DNA from: Legionella quateirensis
GTDB lineage: Bacteria > Pseudomonadota > Gammaproteobacteria > Legionellales > Legionellaceae
Reading direction: 5' to 3'
DNA: 64,000 nucleotides
NCBI RefSeq assembly: GCF_001467955.1
Contig: NZ_LNYR01000012.1
Location: forward strand, 216,325-280,324
Shown: positions 1-7,423 of the stretch, piece by piece
How positions within the stretch are numbered: the stretch's first letter is position 1
How the letters are laid out: each line of letters starts with the position of its first letter
Notes under the pieces: model-generated
Seen by the model: only the letters and a program-made list of their open reading frames with translations
Told to the model about the DNA's origin: nothing
Database searches by the model: none
Position numbers and translations under genes: made by a program

Positions 1-2574
1 CAGCTGGCTTTCAGAAAGCTGTTCTCTTAATTCCTGTTGCTGTTTTTTTAATTGTTCGGTTTCAATGCTGTATTCTTTTTTAGTTCGAGTTGATTCCTCA
101 GCTAATTGTTTCAAATGTGCATTGTTGAGAGTAATTATCTCGTTTAATTGTTGATAGTTACGATATAACTCATCTATATGCAGATTATGATTTTGTTGCG
201 TTCTGGCTAATTGATCAATTACCTCGTTGCTTTCATTTAACTGTGATCTTAAAATTCTTAGATCTTTGATTAAATCAGCAACTTCGGGATTTATTCCTCC
301 CAAAACTATTGCTTGAAGCTTCACTTTTTGAAAAAAATCATCTTTGATATTAACTGGTTTATTATGCAGATCCCAATTCTTCTTGATTAAAATATTAGCT
401 GCAAGTTTGATTACTCTGTCTCTATGAGTGGAGAGAATATCAATATCTATATCAAGAGGCAGATCTCCTGATAGATGCTTGACATGATCAAATCCATTAA
501 TTAACGTATCAATATTGTCATACAGCTGATCCAGCTCGGTCAATGAAGAAGCATCATCTACAGTATCCAATTCAAAATACCGGTCAAGATTACATTCTTT
601 ATATAAAGTACACTCTAAAATTTGCGCTAAAGCCTGTCGTTTTTCTGGATTTTCACCATCTTGTAATGCTTCCAGTTGTTCATTTAAAACAGTCTTGATG
701 TTAATTATTGTTACAGGTGAAACTTCTTTTAATGCTTTAGCTACTGATCTGATTATATAAGAGCGTTCACTCTCCTCAGAAGCAGCTAACTCTAGTTTTT
801 CAAGGAACACCCTAACAGTTTCGTTAAATTGTGCATCTGGAACCAGATAATTTTTTAATCGATCATTAAGTTTGTTTGATTGATCAATAAGTGAGGCATG
901 GTGTATTTGTACTGAATTTTTAAAACTGGAACGTAAGATCAGTTCACATTCACCAATTATTTTATTAATAACCGCATCCTGAGGTTGTCTTTTGAATTGC
1001 TGCAAGATAGCAAAAACTTTATCAATTTCAGCTAATAAATTAGTTTTCACTTCTAAAGATAGATGATTTCGTAAATATTTCTGACTAATCGTTTCTAAAA
1101 AAACGGAGATTGCCTCGAAAGTTGTTTTACGATCTGCTTCAGAATCTAATAAAGCTTGTGAGTGCAATGATAAACTACTCGACATATCTGCTGCTTTAGG
1201 TTCTAGAGCTTGAACATATCCCGTGAATATAGTACTAAGAACATATCCTAATTGAGTAATAAGTGCGTCGGGTTGATATTCATCACTATTCAGCTTAAAT
1301 GCCATGTGTTTAAGCAAATATAAAAATGCATGTTCTTTATTAATAAATTGCCCACCTAATGATGGAGATAAAGAGTCTAAAGAAGTATAGTTGTGCCCAT
1401 CGGCATGTACATATCGAGCACCAGAACTGGATGCTTCACTGCCCAGATACGCATAAGCTGTTCCAGCCAAAAATCGGTATGCTTTATCATTAAGCTGAAT
1501 TTTTCTATACAGCTCCAGAATTAATTCGACTCGTTCTTGTTTCCCTGCCGAAAAAAATTCATTTGAAATTTCATCCAATGCCAGATGTTCCAGAGCTACA
1601 GGAGAAGTCACTCTATCAAAAAGACCGGTACTGCTGTTGATAAAATTAAGTAATTTGACAACCGTTAATTTTTGGACAAGGGAGGAATCATTGCAATTTT
1701 CATCCACTAAAATATCGTCAAACTGTTGGGTATATAGATTTCCACTCGCTGTACCATGATGTCCTGGTAAAATTAATGGTGTCTGACCATTGAATTTTAT
1801 GGGAATAAAACATCGGGTACGTTCATCACGAAAAATTAATAACTCTGCATTGGTGCAAGGTGGTTTAATATAAAATCGCTCATCCCTCCAGGCGATAAAT
1901 TTTCCGATACCTCGCCAGCTTCCTCCTGGGACTGGATCCATTAAAAACATATTGATTTTCGAAGATGATAATCTATCAGCCAGTTTTGTCCTTACCTCAA
2001 TTGACTCATTCACTTCAGCAAAGAGCTTCTTCACAGCCTTTGAAGTATAAGTACACGGTGAGTTTGCCATTATTTGAAAAATGGTTTGAGATGGTTTTGT
2101 TTGAAGTTCTGTTTTTATTCGTTCTATTTCATGGGCTATTAGTATGGATTCTACAGCTCCACGGCTATGAGCGGATATTTGAATGTTTTTTTTCCCTTCA
2201 GCAAGGGCTTTGAGTATGAGAAAAACTCCCTGGGCTATTCGCTCGCCAACCTCGGAACCAAGAGTTGTAGGCCCATTCACTACATCTACTGATGGTGTGC
2301 TGAATGATAAAGGTTGAACCATACTAAGTTCAGGATCGTGTTCACCTAGCCTGTCAGCGACCACTCGTGCCATATAAGATAAGGTTTCGCCATTGACATA
2401 GGCTCTCTGTTCTTTAGGAACTACAGTATCTTTCGTAAGTTGATGCGGGTATGTAGGTATATGAGTATATACGGTATCTGTTCCCAGCATGAACAAAAAA
2501 TAATCTGGATTTTGTGCTACTGGTTGTTCTAATAAAACTTGCAGTAGTGAGTGCAAATTATTATGTTTCGGCAT
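1..2574 (-). CDS. Large effector-like protein, hydrolase-like N-terminus and coiled-coil C-terminus (3' end outside window)
   Basis: An uninterrupted minus-strand frame runs from an ATG at 2574 to the window edge, giving 858 codons without a stop, so the C-terminus is missing. Around residues 132-140 there is a S-A-H-S-R-G-A motif that resembles the nucleophile elbow of alpha/beta hydrolases (G-H-S-x-G), followed by a hydrophobic helix. The last 80 or so visible residues are rich in Gln, Glu, Leu and Lys with a heptad-like pattern, suggesting a coiled coil. A GGAG ribosome binding site lies 7 bases before the ATG. No signal peptide or membrane segment was seen. Size, architecture and genome context fit a Dot/Icm-translocated effector, but that is inference and I do not recognise the specific family. 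Confidence 0.75.
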   Translation of the reverse strand, partial: MPKHNNLHSLLQVLLEQPVAQNPDYFLFMLGTDTVYTHIPTYPHQLTKDTVVPKEQRAYVNGETLSYMARVVADRLGEHDPELSMVQPLSFSTPSVDVVNGPTTLGSEVGERIAQGVFLILKALAEGKKNIQISAHSRGAVESILIAHEIERIKTELQTKPSQTIFQIMANSPCTYTSKAVKKLFAEVNESIEVRTKLADRLSSSKINMFLMDPVPGGSWRGIGKFIAWRDERFYIKPPCTNAELLIFRDERTRCFIPIKFNGQTPLILPGHHGTASGNLYTQQFDDILVDENCNDSSLVQKLTVVKLLNFINSSTGLFDRVTSPVALEHLALDEISNEFFSAGKQERVELILELYRKIQLNDKAYRFLAGTAYAYLGSEASSSGARYVHADGHNYTSLDSLSPSLGGQFINKEHAFLYLLKHMAFKLNSDEYQPDALITQLGYVLSTIFTGYVQALEPKAADMSSSLSLHSQALLDSEADRKTTFEAISVFLETISQKYLRNHLSLEVKTNLLAEIDKVFAILQQFKRQPQDAVINKIIGECELILRSSFKNSVQIHHASLIDQSNKLNDRLKNYLVPDAQFNETVRVFLEKLELAASEESERSYIIRSVAKALKEVSPVTIINIKTVLNEQLEALQDGENPEKRQALAQILECTLYKECNLDRYFELDTVDDASSLTELDQLYDNIDTLINGFDHVKHLSGDLPLDIDIDILSTHRDRVIKLAANILIKKNWDLHNKPVNIKDDFFQKVKLQAIVLGGINPEVADLIKDLRILRSQLNESNEVIDQLARTQQNHNLHIDELYRNYQQLNEIITLNNAHLKQLAEESTRTKKEYSIETEQLKKQQQELREQLSESQL

Positions 2575-3042
2575 GGAAAGCTCCACTTCTCAGGAGCCAA
2601 CTCGAAAAAATTCCGTTATTAATCAGTTCTTTATAGTATGTGTTTTTAGTTAAAACACTGGAATAATCTGTACAATTTACTTATGATTTATTGCAGCAAA
2701 TACTACAATTTTAAAAATCCGTTTGATTTTCGAAGCGGCATTAAGTCTAAAAAAAGTACAATTGTATGCTTTTTTCCCCGTACTGTCAATAACTGGTAAG
2801 GTGTGTTGTATCGTTGCTTTACTCTCGAATTAACCTGCATCATCAATAGAGTTTTCAAAACGTGTATCAGATCTAATCTGTATACTTGGATATAAGTTTC
2901 AAATACTCAGTTCAATCAAAAACAACGTGTTTCAAGAAAGAAGTCATGTTGTGCTGGTATTGATACTTTTTATAATGGTTGATTATGATGCAGTTTTGAA
3001 ATGAGCTTATTTATCAATGAATTCACAACTCTATACACAAGG
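2575..3042. other. Non-coding stretch upstream of the large effector gene
   Basis: AT-rich sequence with no convincing reading frame on either strand. It holds the presumed promoter of the minus-strand effector gene, with a TATAAA-like element near 2631, but no site could be assigned firmly. The DnaA-box cluster begins just after it. Confidence 0.5.
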
Positions 3043-3190
3043 TTATCCACAGAATTTGTGGATAACACAATTTAAATAGTGAAGCTACAGCTCATATATA
3101 GCGTGATTCTACAACAAACATAGTTGCAAAAGCAGCGGTAGTTTAAGAAAATATGCTTGAATTATCCACAGGTTATAACAATGTGAATAA
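3043..3190. promoter_or_regulatory. Cluster of DnaA-box sequences beside AT-rich DNA
   Basis: Three perfect consensus DnaA boxes (TTATCCACA) occur within 130 bases: 3043-3051 on the plus strand, 3057-3065 on the minus strand and 3162-3170 on the plus strand. A near-consensus box (TTATTCACA) lies on the minus strand at 3182-3190. The first two form an inverted repeat with 10-base arms around a 5-base spacer. An AT-rich stretch follows to about 3266. The motif matches are direct observation. Origin, DnaA-titration or regulatory function is inference. dnaA is not in the window. Confidence 0.65.
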
Positions 3191-3271
3191 ATTGAAAGTG
3201 GGGGAAAATTATAACAAATCTAATTTTAAATTACATTCTTAATTTGAGTTTTTTGAAATTGTATTAGTCAT

Positions 3272-3309
3272 GGGGTGTTACAATCATTGGAACGAAAAGG
3301 TACTCTAAG
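3272..3309 (+). repeat. Left terminal inverted repeat of the Tn3-family element
   Basis: 38 bases reading GGGGTGTTAC at the outer end and GGTACTCTAAG at the inner end. It is the inverted partner of 5024-5061, with 4 mismatches. The adjacent outer bases 3267-3271 are GTCAT, repeated after the right end. Confidence 0.9.
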
Positions 3310-3354
3310 TAATAATCATTAGGCCAGCTCTAGCTTCTCAGCGACATCGAGTGG

Positions 3355-3531
3355 TCACAATTGACCTTCTGCCACAACTTTAGGCAACATAAATGAAAAG
3401 TGTCCCAAGAAATTAATATGCTTCCGTCCTAATGGTGACAACCTTTGTTCATCTTCTTCATTTATCACCTCACCTTGTGCGCGTAAATAATCTACTGCAG
3501 CCTGCATGTACACTGTATTCCACAATACAAT
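3355..3531 (-). pseudogene. Tn3-family transposase (TnpA), C-terminal remnant
   Basis: The minus strand encodes about 58 residues that read like the C-terminus of Tn3 transposases: I-V-L-W-N-T-V-Y-M-Q, then A-V-D-Y-L-R-A-Q-G-E, then S-P-L-G-R-K-H-I-N. The frame ends at a TGA at 3355-3357, just inside the left terminal repeat, which is where tnpA normally ends in these transposons. Upstream of 3531 the frame is broken by a stop and no further transposase sequence was recognised. More than nine tenths of the usual ~1000-residue protein is missing, so this is a dead fragment. Confidence 0.85.
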
Positions 3532-3631
3532 TCAATGCTTGCGTATTGATGCTTTGTTAACTTTGTGATTTGAACTATCGTTGAGCACACCATAATCGGC
3601 TTTAGAATCAATTCTCCAAAACCGAGCACCA

Positions 3632-3829
3632 CCAACATCAACTGGATTAGACGCTGCACGTGCAAGGGGTAGAAGTGGGGGAAGAAAAAAAATTGCCTCT
3701 GATAATCCTAAAGTATTAACTGCTAAGCGCATGCATAAAAATCATGGGATGAGTATTGATGATATTTGTAAAACACTTAAAATATCGCGTGCCAGTTTTT
3801 ATCAAGCATATGTTCCTTTAAATTTTTAA
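3632..3829 (+). pseudogene. Serine resolvase/invertase, C-terminal remnant
   Basis: In the plus frame starting at 3632 the sequence reads A-A-R-A-R-G-R-S-G-G-R-K-K and then M-S-I-D-D-I-C-K-T-L-K-I-S-R-A-S-F-Y. This is the linker and helix-turn-helix of Hin/Tn3-type serine recombinases, ending at a TAA at 3827-3829. The catalytic N-terminal domain is absent. Its 3' end overlaps, on the opposite strand, the last codons of the acetyltransferase gene. The GNAT C-terminus is therefore encoded by former resolvase DNA. Confidence 0.85.
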
Positions 3830-4349
3830 TCATACGCACGAACCTCAAAGGAACATTGTTAGGAAGCATCACAACTTCATCAGAAACTGCCTTATAAGCT
3901 AATGTAGTGTATAGTTTAACTCCAGGAAGTGTTGCCATCATTTCTAGTTGAGTAAATCCATTTATATGTGCTTCGCGTTCACAATGTTTTAGAAGGGTAC
4001 TTCCTAAACCCTGTCTGGCAAATTTGGGATGAATAAAAAAAGCTCTTATTTTTGCTGCATCTTTTAAGGGATCGAGATATTCTGGTTCTTCTCTGCCTGC
4101 AAATTGATTGCCTCCAAATAATGTTTTACGTTTACTCCATCCCCCACAACCAGCTATTTCTCCATCTTTTTCTATAACAAAATAAGTCATATCTTTAACC
4201 AATTCAGTGTCTACACCAAATACGTACTTAATTGCACCTTCGATTTCTTGATCTGAATAAATATCTCGGCTTAACTCCCTTGCAGAGACACTAATTAATT
4301 CACTTAAGACTTTAACATCATCAATATTTGCTAATCTTATGTTAATCAT
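3777..4349 (-). CDS. GNAT-family N-acetyltransferase (transposon passenger)
   Basis: A 190-residue single-domain GNAT protein. The acetyl-CoA binding loop is visible as R-Q-G-L-G-S-T-L-L around residue 130, preceded by the usual beta-strand (I-R-A-F-F-I-H-P-K-F). The last residues run antisense over a resolvase remnant, so the C-terminus may have been extended when the element decayed. It is divergently transcribed from the Lrp/AsnC regulator across a 117-base AT-rich gap, which suggests that regulator controls it. Lrp-family partners point to an amino acid or related amine as substrate, but this is inference. It lies wholly between Tn3-type ends, so it is horizontally mobile cargo. Confidence 0.8.
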   Translation of the reverse strand: MINIRLANIDDVKVLSELISVSARELSRDIYSDQEIEGAIKYVFGVDTELVKDMTYFVIEKDGEIAGCGGWSKRKTLFGGNQFAGREEPEYLDPLKDAAKIRAFFIHPKFARQGLGSTLLKHCEREAHINGFTQLEMMATLPGVKLYTTLAYKAVSDEVVMLPNNVPLRFVRMIKNLKEHMLDKNWHAIF

Positions 4350-4466
4350 GATTTTCTCCAGGTTTTTAGGAGAAAAGAATGTAGCATAGAATTTAAATAA
4401 AAAAATTTCTTATTTATTTTATAAAAATTACTATTTATAATGTTTTATTTCTAATTTTGGTAATAT

Positions 4467-4991
4467 ATGAAAAAGAATATCAATCCTGATCAATTGAAAT
4501 TGAATAATAAAAATCACGTCAACGAATTGTTAGATAAAACAGATAGAAAAATCCTAAATATCCTTCAAAAAGATAATCAAATTACAAATCAAGCACTTGC
4601 AGATAAAGTGGGCATATCAGCTCCTCCTTGTTTTAGGCGGGTAAAACGTTTGCGTGATGAAGGTATTATTCTTCATGACGTTTCTTTAGTTGATCCTTTT
4701 AAAGTGGGTAAGCCATTAATTGTCTTTGTAAATATTACTCTTGAAAAGCAAAGAGAAGATCTTTTGGCTCATTTCGAGCGAAAAATGTCCGCGGAACCTG
4801 AGGTAATGCAATGCTATTTTGTTTCTGGTGATACTGATTATTTACTCATTATTCATGTAAAAGATATGAACGATTATAATGAATTTGCAAGAAGGGTGTT
4901 TGCTAATGAGGCGAATATCAAACAGTTTCGAAGCAGTTTTTGTCTTAACCGAACAAAATACAATACTCAAGTCGTTTTATCAGAAGATTAG
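4467..4991 (+). CDS. Lrp/AsnC-family transcriptional regulator (transposon passenger)
   Basis: A 174-residue protein with a helix-turn-helix at about residues 22-70 (L-D-K-T-D-R-K-I-L-N-I-L, then A-L-A-D-K-V-G-I-S). An Lrp-type ligand-binding (RAM) domain follows at about 85-165. It carries roughly 20 more residues at the N-terminus than typical Lrp proteins. No clear ribosome binding site precedes the ATG, so an internal start is possible. It diverges from the acetyltransferase gene and ends 32 bases before the right terminal repeat. It is likely a local regulator of the acetyltransferase and of itself, responding to an amino acid. Confidence 0.88.
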   Translation: MKKNINPDQLKLNNKNHVNELLDKTDRKILNILQKDNQITNQALADKVGISAPPCFRRVKRLRDEGIILHDVSLVDPFKVGKPLIVFVNITLEKQREDLLAHFERKMSAEPEVMQCYFVSGDTDYLLIIHVKDMNDYNEFARRVFANEANIKQFRSSFCLNRTKYNTQVVLSED

Positions 4992-5023
4992 AAAGTTGTA
5001 GGGTATCAGCAGTCAACGACTAC

Positions 5024-5061
5024 CTTAGAGTACTTTTTCGTTCAAAGGATTGTCACACCCC
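5024..5061 (-). repeat. Right terminal inverted repeat of the Tn3-family element
   Basis: Read inwards on the minus strand this begins GGGGTGTGAC and ends GTACTCTAAG. It differs from the left end at 4 of 38 positions. It is followed by GTCAT (5062-5066), the second copy of the target duplication. Confidence 0.9.
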
Positions 5062-5093
5062 GTCATCCTTTCATATTATCAGAGAAAAACGCA

Positions 5094-5558
5094 TTAACTG
5101 CTAAGGTTCTTTCTGAGGAGCATGGCATCTTCTACCCCGTTGTTATCTTTATAATAATCCTTTTTAATTTCAACGGTTTCAAAGCCTAAAGATTGATATA
5201 GGTGTATTGCAGTATAATTACTTGGCCTAACTTCCAGAACTACATTTTTTGTTTCTGTAAATTTTGACAAGGAATAAAGCACCGTTTGTAAGAGTTTGCG
5301 CCCCAATCCTTTTGACTGAAGTGGTTTAGCAATACAAAAATTTAATATATGACAACTATTGTTACTTATTCGGGAAATAATATATCCGCCAAGAATTGGA
5401 CTATCTCCATTGTTTATTTCAAGCACGCGGCAATCATAGCCAACCAAAACACAGTCTCGTAATATATCTTTACTCCATGGAGCAATATGAACATTGGTTT
5501 CAATAGAATAAACATTGTCAATATCAGATTCTTTCATACGACGAATGTTAAGTATCAT
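5094..5558 (-). CDS. rimI: Ribosomal-protein-alanine N-acetyltransferase RimI-like
   Basis: A 154-residue GNAT protein with RimI signature features: an N-terminal M-K-E-S-D-I-D segment, the acetyl-CoA loop Q-S-K-G-L-G-R-K-L-L near residue 84, and V-R-P-S-N-Y-T-A-I-H-L-Y-Q-S-L-G-F near 125-142. RimI acetylates the N-terminal alanine of ribosomal protein S18 in enterobacteria. A GGGAG ribosome binding site lies 6 bases upstream of the ATG. The 3' end lies about 30 bases from the transposon target duplication, so the element inserted just downstream of this gene without breaking it. RimI is the best match, but other small GNATs are possible. Confidence 0.75.
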   Translation of the reverse strand: MILNIRRMKESDIDNVYSIETNVHIAPWSKDILRDCVLVGYDCRVLEINNGDSPILGGYIISRISNNSCHILNFCIAKPLQSKGLGRKLLQTVLYSLSKFTETKNVVLEVRPSNYTAIHLYQSLGFETVEIKKDYYKDNNGVEDAMLLRKNLSS

Positions 5559-5952
5559 TCGATGCTCCCGGTGTTTTGCAGCTTTACATACAGATTATAG
5601 ATAGTTTTCAAATAAGTTAATAAAATAATAGCTCAACACGTGGTTAATAACCTATTAAAATGAGCATCAATTATCAATAATAACTCATTTATAATGTGCT
5701 TTTTTGGTGCTCTGCGTCATTACGTTACTTTTAAACTGCAAGGGTATTTTGAATCAATTCAAATAAATTAATTTGAGAATGTTCTTAGTGCGAAATGCAT
5801 TTAGTTAAGCGATGTACGGCGTCTACACAGCTTAACTAAAATCTTGATCTCCCTGCTTGATGAATAGACAAAATATCTCACATTGACCATTCATTTATCA
5901 GCTTTATTTTTGAAGCTTTTATCCTTATTACAATTTACTGATATTCTCCTAA
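5559..5952. other. Intergenic region between lpdA and rimI with a stem-loop
   Basis: No reading frame was recognised. 5800-5810 (TTTAGTTAAGC) and 5830-5840 (GCTTAACTAAA) are perfect 11-base inverted arms. The 19-base loop holds a shorter TGTA/TACA stem. The structure sits about 110 bases past the lpdA stop codon and lacks a T-run, so it is either a weak terminator for the pyruvate dehydrogenase operon or a regulatory site. Confidence 0.5.
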
Positions 5953-7380
5953 TTATTTCTTTTTTTTTTTGGGTAAATAAAGATCGGTAATCGTTCCTTC
6001 AAAAGCCTCAGCTGATTGAGCAATAGTTTCAGACAAAGTGGGATGAGGATGAATTGTCAATGCAATATCCTCAACATCGCAACACATTTCGATGGCTAAT
6101 GCTGTTTCTGCAATAAGATCACCCGCATTGATACCTACTATGCCAGCACCTAGAATACGGTTTGTTTCAGGACAGAACAGAAGTTTGGTCATCCCTTCTT
6201 CACGTCCCATGCTTAATGCTCGACCACTTGCAGCCCAGGGGAATGTTGCTTTTTCGTAGTTAGTGCCTTTCTCTTTTGCTTCTTTTTCAGTTAAACCAAC
6301 CCAGGCGAGTTCAGGATCAGTATAAGCAACACTGGCGATACATTTAGGTTCAAAATAATGTTTTTTACCGGCAATGACTTCAGCTGCTACTTTACCTTCC
6401 GGAATTGCTTTATGAGCCAACATAGGTTGACCTACAACATCACCAATGGCAAAAATATGCGGAACATTAGTTCTCAGTTGATTATCAACTTTAATAAATC
6501 CACGCTCATCAACGTGTACACCAGCTTTTTCAGCATTGATCGTACCACCATTAGGTTTTCGTCCAACAGAAACCAGGACTTGTTGGAAGCATAATGGTTT
6601 ATCAGTAGCGTGCTCCCCTTCCATAGATACATAAATACCGTCTTTTTTGGCTTCAACAGCGGTTACTTTGGTTTTCAGCAGGAATTTAACTCCTTTTTTA
6701 ACCATTCTCTTTTGTAATATATTAACCAAATCAGAATCAGCGCCAGGTATTAGCTGATCCATAAATTCAACAACGGTAACATCAACGCTAAGTGAAGAAT
6801 AAACAGTTGCCATTTCCAGACCAATAATACCGCCGCCTAAAACCAACAGATTACCTTTGATATCAGCAAGTTCTAAAGCACCGGTTGAACTGAATATGCG
6901 TTTATCTTCTGGAATAAAGGGTAAATTAATTGATTCAGAGCCCACAGCAATAATGGCATTTTCAAAATCAACCTCAACTGGGCCGTCTTTAGTCTCAACA
7001 GTGACTTGGTGAGTTCCTGAGAATTTGCCAACGCCAGTCAATATGTCAACTTTACGTTGTTTGGAGAGGGCTTTTAAACCACCTGTCAGTTTTGATACAA
7101 CAGAGTTTTTCCAGTTTACTAATTTTTTGTTATCCAGTTTCGGTTTTCCAAAATCAACGCCATGCTCTGCCATTTCATGAGCTTCGTCAACTACTTTTGC
7201 AATATGCAGGAGTGCTTTTGAAGGGATACAACCCACATTGAGACACACACCACCCAGTGAGTCAAATCGCTCAACCAGTACCACTTTTTTCCCCAAATCC
7301 GCAGCTCTAAAAGCCGCAGTATATCCACCTGGTCCACTGCCTAAAACCACGACATCAGTTTTAATTTTGTTAGCCATCAT
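5953..7380 (-). CDS. lpdA: Dihydrolipoamide dehydrogenase (E3)
   Basis: A 475-residue flavoprotein that reoxidises dihydrolipoamide on E2 with NAD+. Visible features are the N-terminal FAD motif (V-L-G-S-G-P-G-G-Y), the redox disulfide (C-L-N-V-G-C) near residue 47, a central NAD-binding G-G-G-I-I-G-L-E and the C-terminal active-site H-P-H-P-T. It is the last gene of the aceE-aceF-lpdA operon, 43 bases after aceF. The first of two adjacent ATG codons fits the GAGG ribosome binding site; the second (7377) is an alternative. The protein ends in five lysines encoded over an 11-base homopolymer (5960-5970), a slippage-prone end outside the fold. Confidence 0.97.
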   Translation of the reverse strand: MMANKIKTDVVVLGSGPGGYTAAFRAADLGKKVVLVERFDSLGGVCLNVGCIPSKALLHIAKVVDEAHEMAEHGVDFGKPKLDNKKLVNWKNSVVSKLTGGLKALSKQRKVDILTGVGKFSGTHQVTVETKDGPVEVDFENAIIAVGSESINLPFIPEDKRIFSSTGALELADIKGNLLVLGGGIIGLEMATVYSSLSVDVTVVEFMDQLIPGADSDLVNILQKRMVKKGVKFLLKTKVTAVEAKKDGIYVSMEGEHATDKPLCFQQVLVSVGRKPNGGTINAEKAGVHVDERGFIKVDNQLRTNVPHIFAIGDVVGQPMLAHKAIPEGKVAAEVIAGKKHYFEPKCIASVAYTDPELAWVGLTEKEAKEKGTNYEKATFPWAASGRALSMGREEGMTKLLFCPETNRILGAGIVGINAGDLIAETALAIEMCCDVEDIALTIHPHPTLSETIAQSAEAFEGTITDLYLPKKKKK

Positions 7381-7423
7381 TAATGCCTCATATTGTAAAT
7401 TATAGTTAAATTATCTCATAGAT

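Larger units (their letters stand above)
3272..5061. mobile_element. Degenerate Tn3-family transposon with passenger genes
   Basis: The element is bounded by 38-bp inverted repeats that begin GGGGTGT and end CTCTAAG when read inwards. They match each other at 34 of 38 positions and resemble the Tn3 terminal repeat (GGGGTCTGACGC...GAACGAAAA...TAAG). The 5 bases GTCAT flank it directly at 3267-3271 and 5062-5066, the target duplication length expected of Tn3 transposons. Inside are a transposase C-terminal scrap, a resolvase C-terminal scrap, an intact GNAT acetyltransferase and an intact Lrp/AsnC regulator. With the transposase reduced to a fragment it cannot move by itself. The ends could still be mobilised by a related transposase elsewhere. 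Confidence 0.9.

Noticed and set aside
3532-3732. 66-codon minus-strand frame
   Set aside because: It runs antisense to the resolvase remnant and just upstream of the transposase remnant inside the dead transposon; its translation resembles nothing.
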